The position numbers were made by a program, and so were the translations under genes. This document shows, piece after piece, positions 1 through 8,304 of a stretch of 35,009 bases of DNA; the first letter of the stretch is position 1, and each line of letters starts with the position of its first letter. This stretch comes from Lachnospiraceae bacterium (lineage in GTDB: Bacteria; Bacillota; Clostridia; Lachnospirales; Lachnospiraceae): the NCBI GenBank assembly GCA_022792335.1, contig JAAWAV010000002.1:1-35009 (forward strand). The letters run 5' to 3'. The notes beneath the pieces are model-generated. The model ran no database searches and was not told the DNA's origin. It saw nothing but the letters and a program-made list of their open reading frames with translations.

Positions 1-314
1 ATCACGATGATCGCCGCATCTGCGACGCTTAAAGCCTCTTCCACTTCTCCCACGAAATCAAAATAGCCGGGAGTATCCAAAAAGTTGATCTTAACCCCTT
101 CCCACAGAATGGGAACCACGGTTGTGGAAATAGAAAACAGACGCTTTGTCTCTTCTTTATCGAAATCGCTGATGGTGTTTCCATCGGTAATTTTTCCCTG
201 ACGTGTGGTCACTCCGGTTACATGGGCCATCGCCTCTACCAGGGTAGTCTTGCCTGCGCCTCCATGCCCTAATAATACAACGTTACGAATTCTTTCCGAT
301 TCAAAAACGTTCAT
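1..314 (-). CDS. EF-G2-like translation factor GTPase, N-terminal part only
   Basis: Runs off the left edge, so only the first 104 codons are seen. The ATG at 312-314 follows a good GGGAGGAAG ribosome binding site. The residues GHGGAGKTT near position 16-24 are a P-loop, and LDTPGYFDF is the G3 DxPG motif of translational GTPases. The family is the EF-G group, but the loop reads GHGGAGKTT rather than AHIDAGKTT of canonical EF-G, and the usual RGITI switch-I sequence is replaced by a RLFSIS-type stretch. This matches the EF-G2 paralogues that many Firmicutes carry besides fusA. What this paralogue does in the cell is not well settled. Transcribed away from tyrA, from a promoter at 400-428. The family call is firm; main EF-G is unlikely. 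Confidence 0.88.
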   Translation of the reverse strand, partial: MNVFESERIRNVVLLGHGGAGKTTLVEAMAHVTGVTTRQGKITDGNTISDFDKEETKRLFSISTTVVPILWEGVKINFLDTPGYFDFVGEVEEALSVADAAIIV

Positions 315-399
315 AAAAATACTTCCTCCCTTAGTTCGTATTAGCCGCACGCCGCCCAAGGAAAAGCGGCAAGATCTCTGCATCTCGTGACTTAGGTAT

Positions 400-428
400 A
401 TTGTACTAAAAAATTCCGAAAATAGCAA
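400..428 (-). promoter_or_regulatory. Sigma-A-type promoter for the EF-G2-like gene
   Basis: On the minus strand, TTGCTA (423-428) and TACAAT (400-405) are separated by 17 bp. A leader of about 80 nt follows before the ATG at 314. The leader holds a GC-rich inverted repeat (GCCGC/GCGGC, about 344-370) of unknown role. Confidence 0.65.
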
Positions 429-487
429 CAAAAACATGAAAACTGTATAAGCCATTCCATAGCGCATCACTTTAACGTGTAAAAGTG

Positions 488-516
488 TTGACAAAGCGCT
501 TTTTCTGCAATAAAAT
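488..516 (+). promoter_or_regulatory. Sigma-A-type promoter for tyrA-aroA
   Basis: A perfect TTGACA at 488-493 and TAAAAT at 511-516 are separated by exactly 17 bp. The predicted transcript starts near 523, about 70 nt before the tyrA start codon. The promoter lies inside the longest possible reading frame (from 485), which argues against the upstream start. Confidence 0.8.
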
Positions 517-595
517 AAGGCTGGTGCCGACGGAATTTCCTGTAAAACGGGATTTTATTTTCACAGTCCGGCCTGCAGAAAGGAAACTGACCACT

Positions 596-1693
596 ATGAA
601 AAATCTAACCATTGGTTTTATCGGCCTGGGTTTAATCGGCGGTTCTATCGCCAAAGGATTCAAACGGGCCAATAAAGAACATTATATCATGGCTTTTGCA
701 CGCCACAAAGAGACGCTTCAAGCGGCTCTTTTGGATGGCGCCATCGACGAAGCGCTGGACGGGGTGAATGAAGCCCTCCTTCGCTGTGACTATATTTTCC
801 TTTGTACTCCTGTTTCTTATAATGAGGAATATCTGGCCGCTCTAAAGCCTTTCCTTCGAACAGACGCCATTTTGACCGATGTGGGAAGCGTCAAGGGCAG
901 CATTCATGAGGCAGTAAAACGGATGGGCATGGAAGCGAACTTTATTGGCGGACATCCCATGGCCGGTTCCGAAAAAAGTGGATATGCCTATTCCACGGAC
1001 CACCTGGTGGAAAATGCCTACTATGTCATCACTCCCACGGCTCTTTCTCCCGCGGACAAGGTGGAGGAACTAAAGGAGCTGGCGCTTTCCCTGTCGGCCC
1101 TTCCTCTGATCCTGGATTATAAAGAACATGACTACATTGTGGCCGGTATCAGCCACCTTCCTCACCTGATCGCGGCAAGTCTGGTAAAGCTTGTGAAAGA
1201 CAAAGACACACCGGAACAGACGATGAAACTCTTGGCTGCCGGCGGCTTTAAAGATATCACCAGGATTGCCTCTTCCTCTCCTGTTATGTGGCAGCAGATC
1301 TGCGCCGCCAATAAGGAACCGATCCGGGCTATTCTCGGCGATTATATTGAAGCGTTAAACCAGATACATATGGCTGTGGAAAAAGGCGATGAAAACGCCG
1401 TCTATGATCTTTTCGATGTCTCCAGGGAATACCGAAATTCCATCGCCGATCGTTCTTCCGGTCCCATCAAAAAAGAGTTTGCCCTCTACTGCGATATCGT
1501 GGATGAATCAGGAGCCATCGCGACCATTGCAACCATCCTGGCCACCCACCAGATCAGCATCAAGAACATCGGCATCATCCACAACCGGGAATTTGAAGAA
1601 GGCGTCTTAAAGATCGAATTTTACGGGGAGGACGCCTCTTTGCAGGCTACGGAGCTTCTCACCCAGTGCCGCTATACTGTATACCGGAGGTGA
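596..1693 (+). CDS. tyrA: Prephenate dehydrogenase with C-terminal ACT domain
   Basis: Oxidative decarboxylation of prephenate to 4-hydroxyphenylpyruvate in tyrosine synthesis; cytoplasmic, 365 aa. The protein begins MKNLTIGFIGLGLIGGS, a Rossmann NAD(P)-binding GxGxxGGS at about residues 9-16. The family motif GGHPMAGSEKSG lies near residues 119-130 and a helical dimerisation region follows. The last ~70 residues (DIVDESGAIATI onward) look like an ACT regulatory domain, so feedback inhibition by tyrosine is likely (inference). I chose the ATG at 596 because a GTG at 485 lies upstream of the -35 box and AGAAAGGA precedes 596. The gene ends 4 bp before aroA, whose ribosome binding site overlaps the tyrA end, so the two are co-transcribed. 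Confidence 0.95.
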   Translation: MKNLTIGFIGLGLIGGSIAKGFKRANKEHYIMAFARHKETLQAALLDGAIDEALDGVNEALLRCDYIFLCTPVSYNEEYLAALKPFLRTDAILTDVGSVKGSIHEAVKRMGMEANFIGGHPMAGSEKSGYAYSTDHLVENAYYVITPTALSPADKVEELKELALSLSALPLILDYKEHDYIVAGISHLPHLIAASLVKLVKDKDTPEQTMKLLAAGGFKDITRIASSSPVMWQQICAANKEPIRAILGDYIEALNQIHMAVEKGDENAVYDLFDVSREYRNSIADRSSGPIKKEFALYCDIVDESGAIATIATILATHQISIKNIGIIHNREFEEGVLKIEFYGEDASLQATELLTQCRYTVYRR

Positions 1694-1697
1694 TGTT

Positions 1698-2978
1698 ATG
1701 AACCAGACCCCTCTCATCGGAGAACTGACGGTTCCCGGCGATAAATCCATTTCCCACAGAAGCGTTATGCTTGGCGCTCTGGCAAAAGGAACCACAAAGG
1801 TGGAAAATTTTCTCCAGGGCGCCGACTGCCTGTCCACCATCTCCTGTTTTCAGGCGATGGGAATTTCCGTTGAAAACCATGTGGATAAAAATCAGGTACT
1901 GATCCATGGGAAGGGCCTTCACGGGCTTAGAGCTCCTCAGTCCGTTCTCGACTGTGGAAACAGCGGCACCACAACCCGCCTGCTCTCCGGAATCCTGGCG
2001 GCCCAGCCTTTTACCTGCGAGCTGACGGGAGACGCCTCCATCCAGAAGCGTCCCATGGGGCGGATCATCACCCCGCTTTCTGCTATGGGGGCGGATATTT
2101 CCAGCCTACGTAAAAACGGCTGTGCGCCCCTTAAAATCCAGGGACGTCCCCTTTCCGGGATTCATTACCAGTCCCCTGTGGCCTCGGCCCAGGTGAAATC
2201 CTCCGTGCTTCTTGCCGGCCTTTATGCAAACGGCCCGACCACGGTCACGGAGCCTTACCGTTCCAGAAACCATACGGAACTGATGCTTGGGGGCTTCGGC
2301 GCCAAGGTGCAATGGGACGACACCTCTGCCTCTCTCACGCCTCCAGAAGAACTTTATGCCCAGGAGCTTACCGTACCGGGAGATATTTCTTCTGCCGCTT
2401 ATTTTATCACAGCGGCGGCTCTCACTCCTGGTTCTGAGCTGCTCATAAAAAACATAGGTATAAACCCCACCCGCGACGGTATTCTTAAGGTCTATCAGGC
2501 CATGGGCGCAGACATTACGCTCCTGAATGAACGGACGGCCTCTATGGAACCGGTAGCGGATCTCCTGGTGCGAGGGAGCCTTCTTCACGGCACAACCATC
2601 GGCGGCGCCCTGATTCCGACCCTCATCGACGAGCTTCCCATCATTGCCGTAGCCGCCTGCTTTGCGGAGGGAGAGACGGTGATCGCTGACGCCGCGGAAC
2701 TCAAAGTAAAGGAATCCAACCGCATTGCAGTCATGACAAAAGGCCTCTCCTCCATGGGCGCAGATATCACCGAAACGCCGGACGGCATGATTATCCGGGG
2801 CGGGCGGCCTTTCACATCGGCGGTTATTGACAGCCGCCTGGATCACCGCATTGCCATGAGCTTTACCATCGCCGGCCTTCTCGGCGGAGAAATGCCGGAG
2901 ATAAAAGGAGGAGATTGTGTTCGAATTTCTTATCCGGATTTTTATAAGGATTTAAAGCGGATTACTTCCGTCTCTTAA
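1698..2978 (+). CDS. aroA: 3-phosphoshikimate 1-carboxyvinyltransferase (EPSP synthase)
   Basis: Joins shikimate 3-phosphate and phosphoenolpyruvate to make EPSP, the step before chorismate; cytoplasmic. At 426 aa it has the usual family length. Clear landmarks are GDKSISHRS at about residues 14-22 (substrate lysine), DCGNSGTTTRLL near 86-97, a QKRPMGRI stretch near 115-122, and TLIDELPIIAV in the second lobe with the catalytic aspartate. The C-terminus (SRLDHRIAMSFTIAGL) also fits. The ATG follows GGAGGTGATGTT, an excellent ribosome binding site 4 bp after tyrA. A hairpin at 2987-3033 ends the unit. The sequence shows intact active-site motifs; whether it is of the glyphosate-sensitive class was not judged. 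Confidence 0.97.
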   Translation: MNQTPLIGELTVPGDKSISHRSVMLGALAKGTTKVENFLQGADCLSTISCFQAMGISVENHVDKNQVLIHGKGLHGLRAPQSVLDCGNSGTTTRLLSGILAAQPFTCELTGDASIQKRPMGRIITPLSAMGADISSLRKNGCAPLKIQGRPLSGIHYQSPVASAQVKSSVLLAGLYANGPTTVTEPYRSRNHTELMLGGFGAKVQWDDTSASLTPPEELYAQELTVPGDISSAAYFITAAALTPGSELLIKNIGINPTRDGILKVYQAMGADITLLNERTASMEPVADLLVRGSLLHGTTIGGALIPTLIDELPIIAVAACFAEGETVIADAAELKVKESNRIAVMTKGLSSMGADITETPDGMIIRGGRPFTSAVIDSRLDHRIAMSFTIAGLLGGEMPEIKGGDCVRISYPDFYKDLKRITSVS

Positions 2979-2986
2979 ACAAACAC

Positions 2987-3033
2987 GACCAAGGGCTTTC
3001 GCGATCCGGACGGATAAGCAAAAGCCCTTGGTC
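2987..3033. terminator. Bidirectional hairpin terminator between aroA and rnhA
   Basis: GACCAAGGGCTTT (2987-2999) pairs perfectly with AAAGCCCTTGGTC (3021-3033). The genes converge here. In the minus direction the stem is followed by GTGTTTGTTT, a moderate U-tract that suits rnhA. The plus-side tail is poor in T. Confidence 0.75.
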
Positions 3034-3063
3034 ACCTTGCAGCTGCTCCTTGATTTCTTTATA

Positions 3064-3552
3064 TTAAGAACAACCTCCCGGATCAGTAAAAAGGGTGTCC
3101 GGCGCTCCGTCAGCGGCTGCTGTGGCCAGAGCGTCGCACCGTTCGTTTTCCGGGTGTCCGGCATGCCCTTTAATCCAGCGAAAACTCACCTGATGCGGTT
3201 CCTTCGCTGCCAACAGGCGTTTCCACAAATCTACGTTTTTTACTGGTTCATGCTTTCCGCGGATCCAGCCCTTCCGAATCCAGCCGTCGATCCAGTTCTC
3301 CGTAAAAGCTTTGACCACGTAAGAGGAATCAGAAACCACCTCCACCTGGCAGGGCCTATTTAGAGCTTCCAGTCCTGCAATGACTCCCATCAGTTCCATA
3401 CGATTGTTGGTGGTTTTCCTGTATCCTGCCGACAGTTCCTTTTCATGGAGTACGCCTTTCCCGTCCCTATACTGAAGCACTGCTCCGTAGCCTCCCGGGC
3501 CGTTGGGGTTCCCTCTGGCCGATCCGTCCGTATATAAAGTGACTTTCATCAT
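3064..3552 (-). CDS. rnhA: Ribonuclease HI
   Basis: Cuts the RNA strand of RNA-DNA hybrids; 162 aa, normal for bacterial RNase HI. The four metal-binding acidic residues are visible: D9 in YTDGS, E53 in NNRMEL, D75 in VVSDSSY and D140 in NERCDAL. The conserved [10 protein letters not shown] loop precedes D140. Two adjacent ATG codons (3552 and 3549) could both start it; GGGAGGAAGG lies upstream of them. It follows the MutS-like gene by 63 bp in the same direction and probably shares its transcript. The hairpin at 2987-3033 closes the unit. Confidence 0.96.
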   Translation of the reverse strand: MMKVTLYTDGSARGNPNGPGGYGAVLQYRDGKGVLHEKELSAGYRKTTNNRMELMGVIAGLEALNRPCQVEVVSDSSYVVKAFTENWIDGWIRKGWIRGKHEPVKNVDLWKRLLAAKEPHQVSFRWIKGHAGHPENERCDALATAAADGAPDTLFTDPGGCS

Positions 3553-3615
3553 GGTTCTGTTCCCTTCCTCCCTCTTCTCTTTCCGTCCCGACTTCCTTTT
3601 CCTCTTACTTTCTCT

Positions 3616-5307
3616 CTATAAGCTCCATTCGCCGGTCCTTACAAACCGCTCTGCCATCTCCTCGGCGTCCTTGATAATGCGCTCCTCGTATCCCATGATC
3701 CCAAGCAGCCGGATGGCATTTCTGCTTCCGGCCCGTCCGGATTCAAGACGGTAGGAAAAGGATACATCCCCTGCTTCCACCTGTTCCTCAAAGTGATAAT
3801 TGACATAAGGGCCTTCCAAAAGAGCGGTCAGCTCAATATCATGAGTGGCGGCAAAGCAGAGTACATTTTTTCCCGCCATACTTTCCAGAATCTTGGAAGA
3901 AGCGGAAATTCGCTCCACAGTATTGGTCCCCCGAAGTACCTCGTCCACGAAACATAAAACTGGAGTCTCTCCGGAAATGGCGTCGAGAATCCGCTTCAGC
4001 GACTTGATCTCCACCATATAGTAGCTTTCCTTCGTCTCCAGGCTGTCGCTCAAAGCCATGGAGGAATAGACCCGGAAAAAATCTGCCTCATAGGAAGCCG
4101 CCGTCACCGTGTAAATGCTCTGAGCCAAGATGGCGTTTACCCCAATCGTCTTTAAAAAAGTGGATTTTCCCGACGCATTGGAACCAGTAATCAGTACAGG
4201 CCTGTCCGTCTTTATGGAATTAGCCACGGCGTTTTCCACCAGAGGATGATAAATTCCTTCACAGGACAATGTCTTTTCCGGTGTCTGATGAAAGGCAGGT
4301 ATACAAAATTCCTCTGCTAACTCCCGGAAAGAGGCGATGCACAGGGCAAGCTCCAGCCGCCCCATCGTCTCCATCAGTCGTTCCAGGATCTGGCCCTGGT
4401 GCCGGATCGTTTCCGCCATCTGGCGAAAGAGTATCAGGTCCAGGTGCGTCACCATGCACAGATAGTCCAGAACCACTTTGATCAAATTCCCGCCCACGTC
4501 ACTTTTGTCCACCAAAATCCAGGCGTGTTTCCGAATCTGCCTCAAGCTTCCACAATCTTCCTTCAACCGCTCTTTGTAGGGAACGAGGAGCGGCTCTTCT
4601 CCGGGAATAGAGGCAAGCCTTCCGCCATATTCCACCAGATCCGCCACCTGAGACATACAGGCGAAATACACAGCCATATCGCCCTTATATTTGTAATAGG
4701 TAATCAGATTGATCACCATCGCTCCGATCAGCACTGCAACGCCGTAAGCCGGTTTGATAAAAAAGATACCAATAGAAGCGCCAAGAAAAACCAGGGCCGC
4801 CACATGAGGCATCAGCGAAAAGGCCGGAATATCTGAGAGCCTTCCGATATAATCGGAGAGCGCCACCCGCCTTCTCCGTCCCATTTTTCCAAAGTAAATT
4901 TTAAACTCTTCCCGAATCTCCTGGTGCTGTCGGAAAAAATCTGCCAGCTCGGAGCGCTCCCGAAGGACTGATTCCTCAAATTCCGGCGTGCGCAGCGCCC
5001 AGTACAAATATTCCTCCCCGACGGCGGAATCTGCCGTATTGAGCAGCAAAAAAATCTCGTCCATCCCCAAATCGTTCCAGGTAATATCATCAATGGAAAA
5101 CCTGCTGCCTTTTCTCCGTTCATAATAATGGGATATTTTTTCAAATTCTTCCAGAGAATATTCCCGTCGCGGAATCTTTCCCCACCGTTCTTTGATCTGC
5201 ATTTTCAGCCGCTCTGTCCGCTTCCGTCCAGAAAGCACAGACTGAACAAAGAGTACTACGCACACGGCCAGAAAAAATCCCACATATGTCATTGTCTGCC
5301 TGTCCAT
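3616..5307 (-). CDS. MutS-like ATPase with membrane segments
   Basis: A 563-aa protein whose C-terminal third is a MutS-family ATPase: Walker A GSNASGKST with K381, and Walker B LCFVDEVLRGTNT with D455, followed by the conserved signature region and an ATHDIELT motif. The N-terminus has one hydrophobic segment (about residues 7-25), and the middle has two more (about 168-207), so the protein should be membrane-anchored with the ATPase in the cytoplasm. The MutS mismatch-recognition domain I is absent, and no Smr nuclease tail (as in MutS2) is seen. This resembles the poorly characterised MutS-like membrane proteins found in Firmicutes and Bacteroidetes; mismatch repair itself should not be assumed. 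The ATG follows AAGGAGACAAGACA. A promoter lies at 5370-5398, and rnhA follows. Confidence 0.88.
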   Translation of the reverse strand: MDRQTMTYVGFFLAVCVVLFVQSVLSGRKRTERLKMQIKERWGKIPRREYSLEEFEKISHYYERRKGSRFSIDDITWNDLGMDEIFLLLNTADSAVGEEYLYWALRTPEFEESVLRERSELADFFRQHQEIREEFKIYFGKMGRRRRVALSDYIGRLSDIPAFSLMPHVAALVFLGASIGIFFIKPAYGVAVLIGAMVINLITYYKYKGDMAVYFACMSQVADLVEYGGRLASIPGEEPLLVPYKERLKEDCGSLRQIRKHAWILVDKSDVGGNLIKVVLDYLCMVTHLDLILFRQMAETIRHQGQILERLMETMGRLELALCIASFRELAEEFCIPAFHQTPEKTLSCEGIYHPLVENAVANSIKTDRPVLITGSNASGKSTFLKTIGVNAILAQSIYTVTAASYEADFFRVYSSMALSDSLETKESYYMVEIKSLKRILDAISGETPVLCFVDEVLRGTNTVERISASSKILESMAGKNVLCFAATHDIELTALLEGPYVNYHFEEQVEAGDVSFSYRLESGRAGSRNAIRLLGIMGYEERIIKDAEEMAERFVRTGEWSL

Positions 5308-5369
5308 TGTCTTGTCTCCTTATGAGTCTTTGTCCACAGCAGACGATTCCCTCTGCTGCCCCTCCATAA

Positions 5370-5398
5370 AGGATATCACAAAAACTTCCGGACAGCAA
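5370..5398 (-). promoter_or_regulatory. Promoter for the MutS-like gene
   Basis: On the minus strand TTGCTG (5393-5398) and TATCCT (5370-5375) are 17 bp apart, and the -10 is extended by TGA (TGATATCCT). It lies about 60 bp upstream of the ATG at 5307. Confidence 0.55.
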
Positions 5399-5460
5399 CT
5401 TTATGATGTCATCTGAACCACCCTGTTTTCTGACGCCGAGGTGTTGATTCCATCTACGCC

Positions 5461-5509
5461 AGAAAACGGGGCGGTCCGGACGCTTCAGACTGAACATTCC
5501 CCGTTTTCT
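5461..5509 (-). terminator. Hairpin after spoIVA
   Basis: AGAAAACGGGG (5461-5471) and CCCCGTTTTCT (5499-5509) form a perfect 11-bp stem with a 27-nt loop, 7 bp beyond the spoIVA stop codon. The T-rich part lies within the arm. The long loop makes it a moderate rather than a strong terminator. Confidence 0.5.
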
Positions 5510-5515
5510 TCCCAG

Positions 5516-6988
5516 TCAGATGATAATACAGATCATTCCTCCATTGGAATCGTTGATAATCTTCTGCAAAGTATCCTGGAGCTTCATCTGGCAGGAATCC
5601 GTCATCTGGGCCACCTTTGCCTGAATCCCGTCCGTAACAATCTGTTCAATCGATTTTCCGAAAATACTGGTATTCCAGACCCCGTCCTCATTTTCCCGGC
5701 TGTTTTCCCGGATATAGGTAATCAGATCCTCCGCCTGTTTCTCGTCCCCCACGATAGGAGCCAGTTCCGTCTCAATGGAAGCCCGAATCAGATTGATAGA
5801 GGGCGCCTGGGCATGGATTTTCACGCCGAATTTGTTGCCATGTTTGATAACCTCCGGATCATCCAAAAGGATCTCGCTTCTCTCCGGCATAATCACGCCA
5901 TAGCCTTTCTGTCTCGCCGCCTCCATGGCATTTTTTAGTTTCCCGTACTCTCCTCTAGTTCTGGCAAACTGCTTTAAGATCCCCATCAACTGATACTCGC
6001 CGTTGATTTCCATTCCTGTGTAATCACTTAAAATCTCGTAATACACATTGTCGTCTACCATCACGTCCAGGGCCACTGTCCCGTCAGAATAATCCGCCTT
6101 TCTCAGATGAACCCGCCGGATGGACGAATCCTCTGCCTGCACATATTCCTGAGACAAGTCTTTCATCTGGACAATGTTTCCCATAAGATCTTTTACAATG
6201 TCGACAATCTGCTCTTTTAGCCAATGATCCGTCGGAAGAATTTCCGCCCATTTGGGCATAAAGAAATCTAGCTCTGTCACCGGAAATTCATTCAATACCT
6301 CGCCGAGAATCCTGGTAATATCATCTTTTTTTAACTGCTCACAGTTGACCGGAAGCACCTGGACGCCGTATTCGTCCCCGAGCTGTTCCGCCAGATCCTT
6401 CGCCTCGTCGGAATAGGGTCGGTTGGTATTTAAGAGCATCAGAAATGGTTTCCCGATCCGTCTCAATTCCTCGATGGTCTGTCGTTCTGCGTCTATGTAT
6501 CCGTTCCTTGGAATTTCCCCGAAAGAACCGTCCGTGGTGACGACAATTCCAATGGTGGAATGTTCTTTGATCACCTTTTCCGTCCCGATGGCTGCCGCCT
6601 GGGTGAAAGGAATCTCATAATCGAACCAGGGAGTTTTCACCAGTCTCTCCTCGTCGTTCTCCACATGACCACTGGCTCCTTCTACCATATAGCCTACGCA
6701 GTCGATGAGCCGTACCTTCACCTGGGCGTCTCCCACCTGAATGTCAGCCGCCTCCTTGGGAATAAATTTCGGTTCCGTCGTCATAATGGTCTTTCCTGCC
6801 GCTGACTGGGGAAGTTCATCCTGGGCCCGGCTCCTCTCGTTGACATCCTCCATACCTGGAAGTACCAAAAGATCCATAAACCGTTTGATAAAGGTGGATT
6901 TTCCCGTGCGGACAGGCCCCACCACGCCTATGTAGATCTCCCCTCCCGTCCGCGCCTCAATATCCTTGTATACGTGAAAACTGTCCAT
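5516..6988 (-). CDS. spoIVA: Stage IV sporulation protein A (spore coat assembly ATPase)
   Basis: SpoIVA polymerises on the forespore outer membrane using ATP and forms the base layer of the spore coat; made in the mother cell. The 490 aa match the family length. Near the start come KDIEARTGG and the Walker A GPVRTGKST with K30. The C-terminus ends in GGMICIII, close to the family's hydrophobic tail that anchors it through SpoVM. A longer frame reaches 7039, but the ATG at 6988 has AGGAGGGA directly upstream, and the resulting N-terminus matches the family. A sigma-E-type promoter at 7017-7044 fits mother-cell expression. The window organism therefore very probably sporulates. Confidence 0.97.
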   Translation of the reverse strand: MDSFHVYKDIEARTGGEIYIGVVGPVRTGKSTFIKRFMDLLVLPGMEDVNERSRAQDELPQSAAGKTIMTTEPKFIPKEAADIQVGDAQVKVRLIDCVGYMVEGASGHVENDEERLVKTPWFDYEIPFTQAAAIGTEKVIKEHSTIGIVVTTDGSFGEIPRNGYIDAERQTIEELRRIGKPFLMLLNTNRPYSDEAKDLAEQLGDEYGVQVLPVNCEQLKKDDITRILGEVLNEFPVTELDFFMPKWAEILPTDHWLKEQIVDIVKDLMGNIVQMKDLSQEYVQAEDSSIRRVHLRKADYSDGTVALDVMVDDNVYYEILSDYTGMEINGEYQLMGILKQFARTRGEYGKLKNAMEAARQKGYGVIMPERSEILLDDPEVIKHGNKFGVKIHAQAPSINLIRASIETELAPIVGDEKQAEDLITYIRENSRENEDGVWNTSIFGKSIEQIVTDGIQAKVAQMTDSCQMKLQDTLQKIINDSNGGMICIII

Positions 6989-7016
6989 AAAAAATCCCTC
7001 CTGTATATGCTGATTA

Positions 7017-7044
7017 AGTATATGCAGAAGGGATTCCATATTAT
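7017..7044 (-). promoter_or_regulatory. Sigma-E-type sporulation promoter for spoIVA
   Basis: On the minus strand ATA (7042-7044) and CATATACT (7017-7024) are 17 bp apart, matching the sigma-E pattern ATA-N16-18-CATANNNT known from Bacillus. It sits about 29 bp upstream of the chosen spoIVA ATG, and the predicted transcript begins just upstream of the ribosome binding site. Confidence 0.65.
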
Positions 7045-7075
7045 GTAAAAATAGCGGAAGAAAATCGATCCGTTC

Positions 7076-8200
7076 TTATTCAATCTCTACCCGGTTCGCC
7101 CGTTCTGTACGAACGATACAGACCCAGGTGCGTCCCTGGTTCAGTTTGATCTCATTGCCTTCCGAATCGTAGTAATGGGTCACGCCCCACTCTCCGTCCT
7201 TTCTCCAGGTAACAGGGATGACCTGGCCGTCGGTGATATACTGTCCAACGCCCTCGCCCTGCATGAAAATATTCAGGTAGTCCGTATCGAAATAATGCTC
7301 ATAATTACAGACCTGGAGAATGATATTTTTATAAGTAAGCTGTACATCGTCATTTCCCACATCCACATGGGGCTCTTCAAACTGATACCGGTAATAAAGC
7401 CCGTCCTCTGCGTTGTACTCAAACCAAGGCTTATTGGATACATAACCGACGGTAATCTTATTGGCCGGAGTCGCTCCCGGCATGCTGGGGCTCTCCCCAT
7501 CCTCTACAAACTGATAATGGCCGGTATAATTTTCCGGATATGCCGTGGAATAGCCCAGCTTATCGATGGCATATTTGATTTCCTCGCTGTTGGTGAAGTG
7601 GTGGTGAGGCGCCTCTCTGTCGTCCATGCTGTGATAAGCCCACTCACTGGCTCCCGTCACACCATTGACACAGTCACACTGGCCTCCCTCCAGATAGGGC
7701 CTTGCATATTCACACTGGCCATAATGAAAGAAAATGGATTCAAACTCTTTCTGGATAAATGCATGATAGGTTCTGGCACTGCGGACAGAACCTATTTCTT
7801 TGATATCGTCATACTGCTCAAAAAACGCCACAAACCGCACTGCGCTGGCCTCGCCCGGCGTCTCGTAAACCACGTCCGCATGACTTAAACCATAGGTAGG
7901 CTGCGCCGCCAGTACATTGCTGATGATCACGGAGACAGGACGCCTTCTTCCAATTTCTTCCGGCACCCACTGTCCAGTCAGGTAGCTTCGAACCATCCCA
8001 TCCGGAGCGGCTTCCGTCTCCGGTTCTGTTTCCGCCTGAGTCGTCGCCGGAGCCAGAGTCGCCGGCGGAGCCTTTGTCGTCGCCGGTTCCGTGGGCGCTT
8101 CCGTAGTCTCTTCCGCTTTTTTTCCACAACCAGCAGCCAGAATCAGAATCAATATCAGAGCAATGCCTGACTTTAACCATCTTTTTCCTGTCTTTTTCAT
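7076..8200 (-). CDS. DUF3048 (YerB-type) lipoprotein
   Basis: A 374-aa exported lipoprotein. MKKTGKRWLK precedes a hydrophobic stretch and lipobox ILAAGC with C25. A Thr/Pro/Ala/Glu-rich linker (about residues 30-65) leads to the DUF3048 domain, recognisable from RRPVSVIISN, GLSHADVVYETPGEASAVRF and GSVRSARTYH. The C-terminal half (from about 230) looks like the YerB C-terminal domain. Function is unknown; in Firmicutes these proteins sit on the outer face of the membrane. The start is set at 8200, because GGGAGG precedes it and the lipoprotein signal then starts correctly; a frame from 8275 would run through the promoter at 8235-8263. Single-gene unit between that promoter and spoIVA. Confidence 0.93.
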   Translation of the reverse strand: MKKTGKRWLKSGIALILILILAAGCGKKAEETTEAPTEPATTKAPPATLAPATTQAETEPETEAAPDGMVRSYLTGQWVPEEIGRRRPVSVIISNVLAAQPTYGLSHADVVYETPGEASAVRFVAFFEQYDDIKEIGSVRSARTYHAFIQKEFESIFFHYGQCEYARPYLEGGQCDCVNGVTGASEWAYHSMDDREAPHHHFTNSEEIKYAIDKLGYSTAYPENYTGHYQFVEDGESPSMPGATPANKITVGYVSNKPWFEYNAEDGLYYRYQFEEPHVDVGNDDVQLTYKNIILQVCNYEHYFDTDYLNIFMQGEGVGQYITDGQVIPVTWRKDGEWGVTHYYDSEGNEIKLNQGRTWVCIVRTERANRVEIE

Positions 8201-8234
8201 AAAATTACTGCCTCCCTCTTTGTTCTTCCTGTCT

Positions 8235-8263
8235 ATTGTACCATGAATGAGAAGGTTCTGCAA
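8235..8263 (-). promoter_or_regulatory. Sigma-A-type promoter for the DUF3048 lipoprotein
   Basis: On the minus strand TTGCAG (8258-8263) and TACAAT (8235-8240) are 17 bp apart with an extended TGG before the -10. The leader to the ATG at 8200 is about 28 nt. Confidence 0.7.
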
Positions 8264-8304
8264 CGAAATCCTCACCCTGGTTTTTACCCATCACATTTCT
8301 ACGA

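Noticed and set aside
485-595. N-terminal extension of tyrA from a GTG at 485
   Set aside because: The TTGACA/TAAAAT promoter lies within it, and the family N-terminus begins at the ATG at 596.
2106-2846. A 246-codon frame antisense to aroA
   Set aside because: It lies entirely within aroA, has no ribosome binding site, and reads as a Gly/Arg/His-rich shadow of a GC-rich gene.
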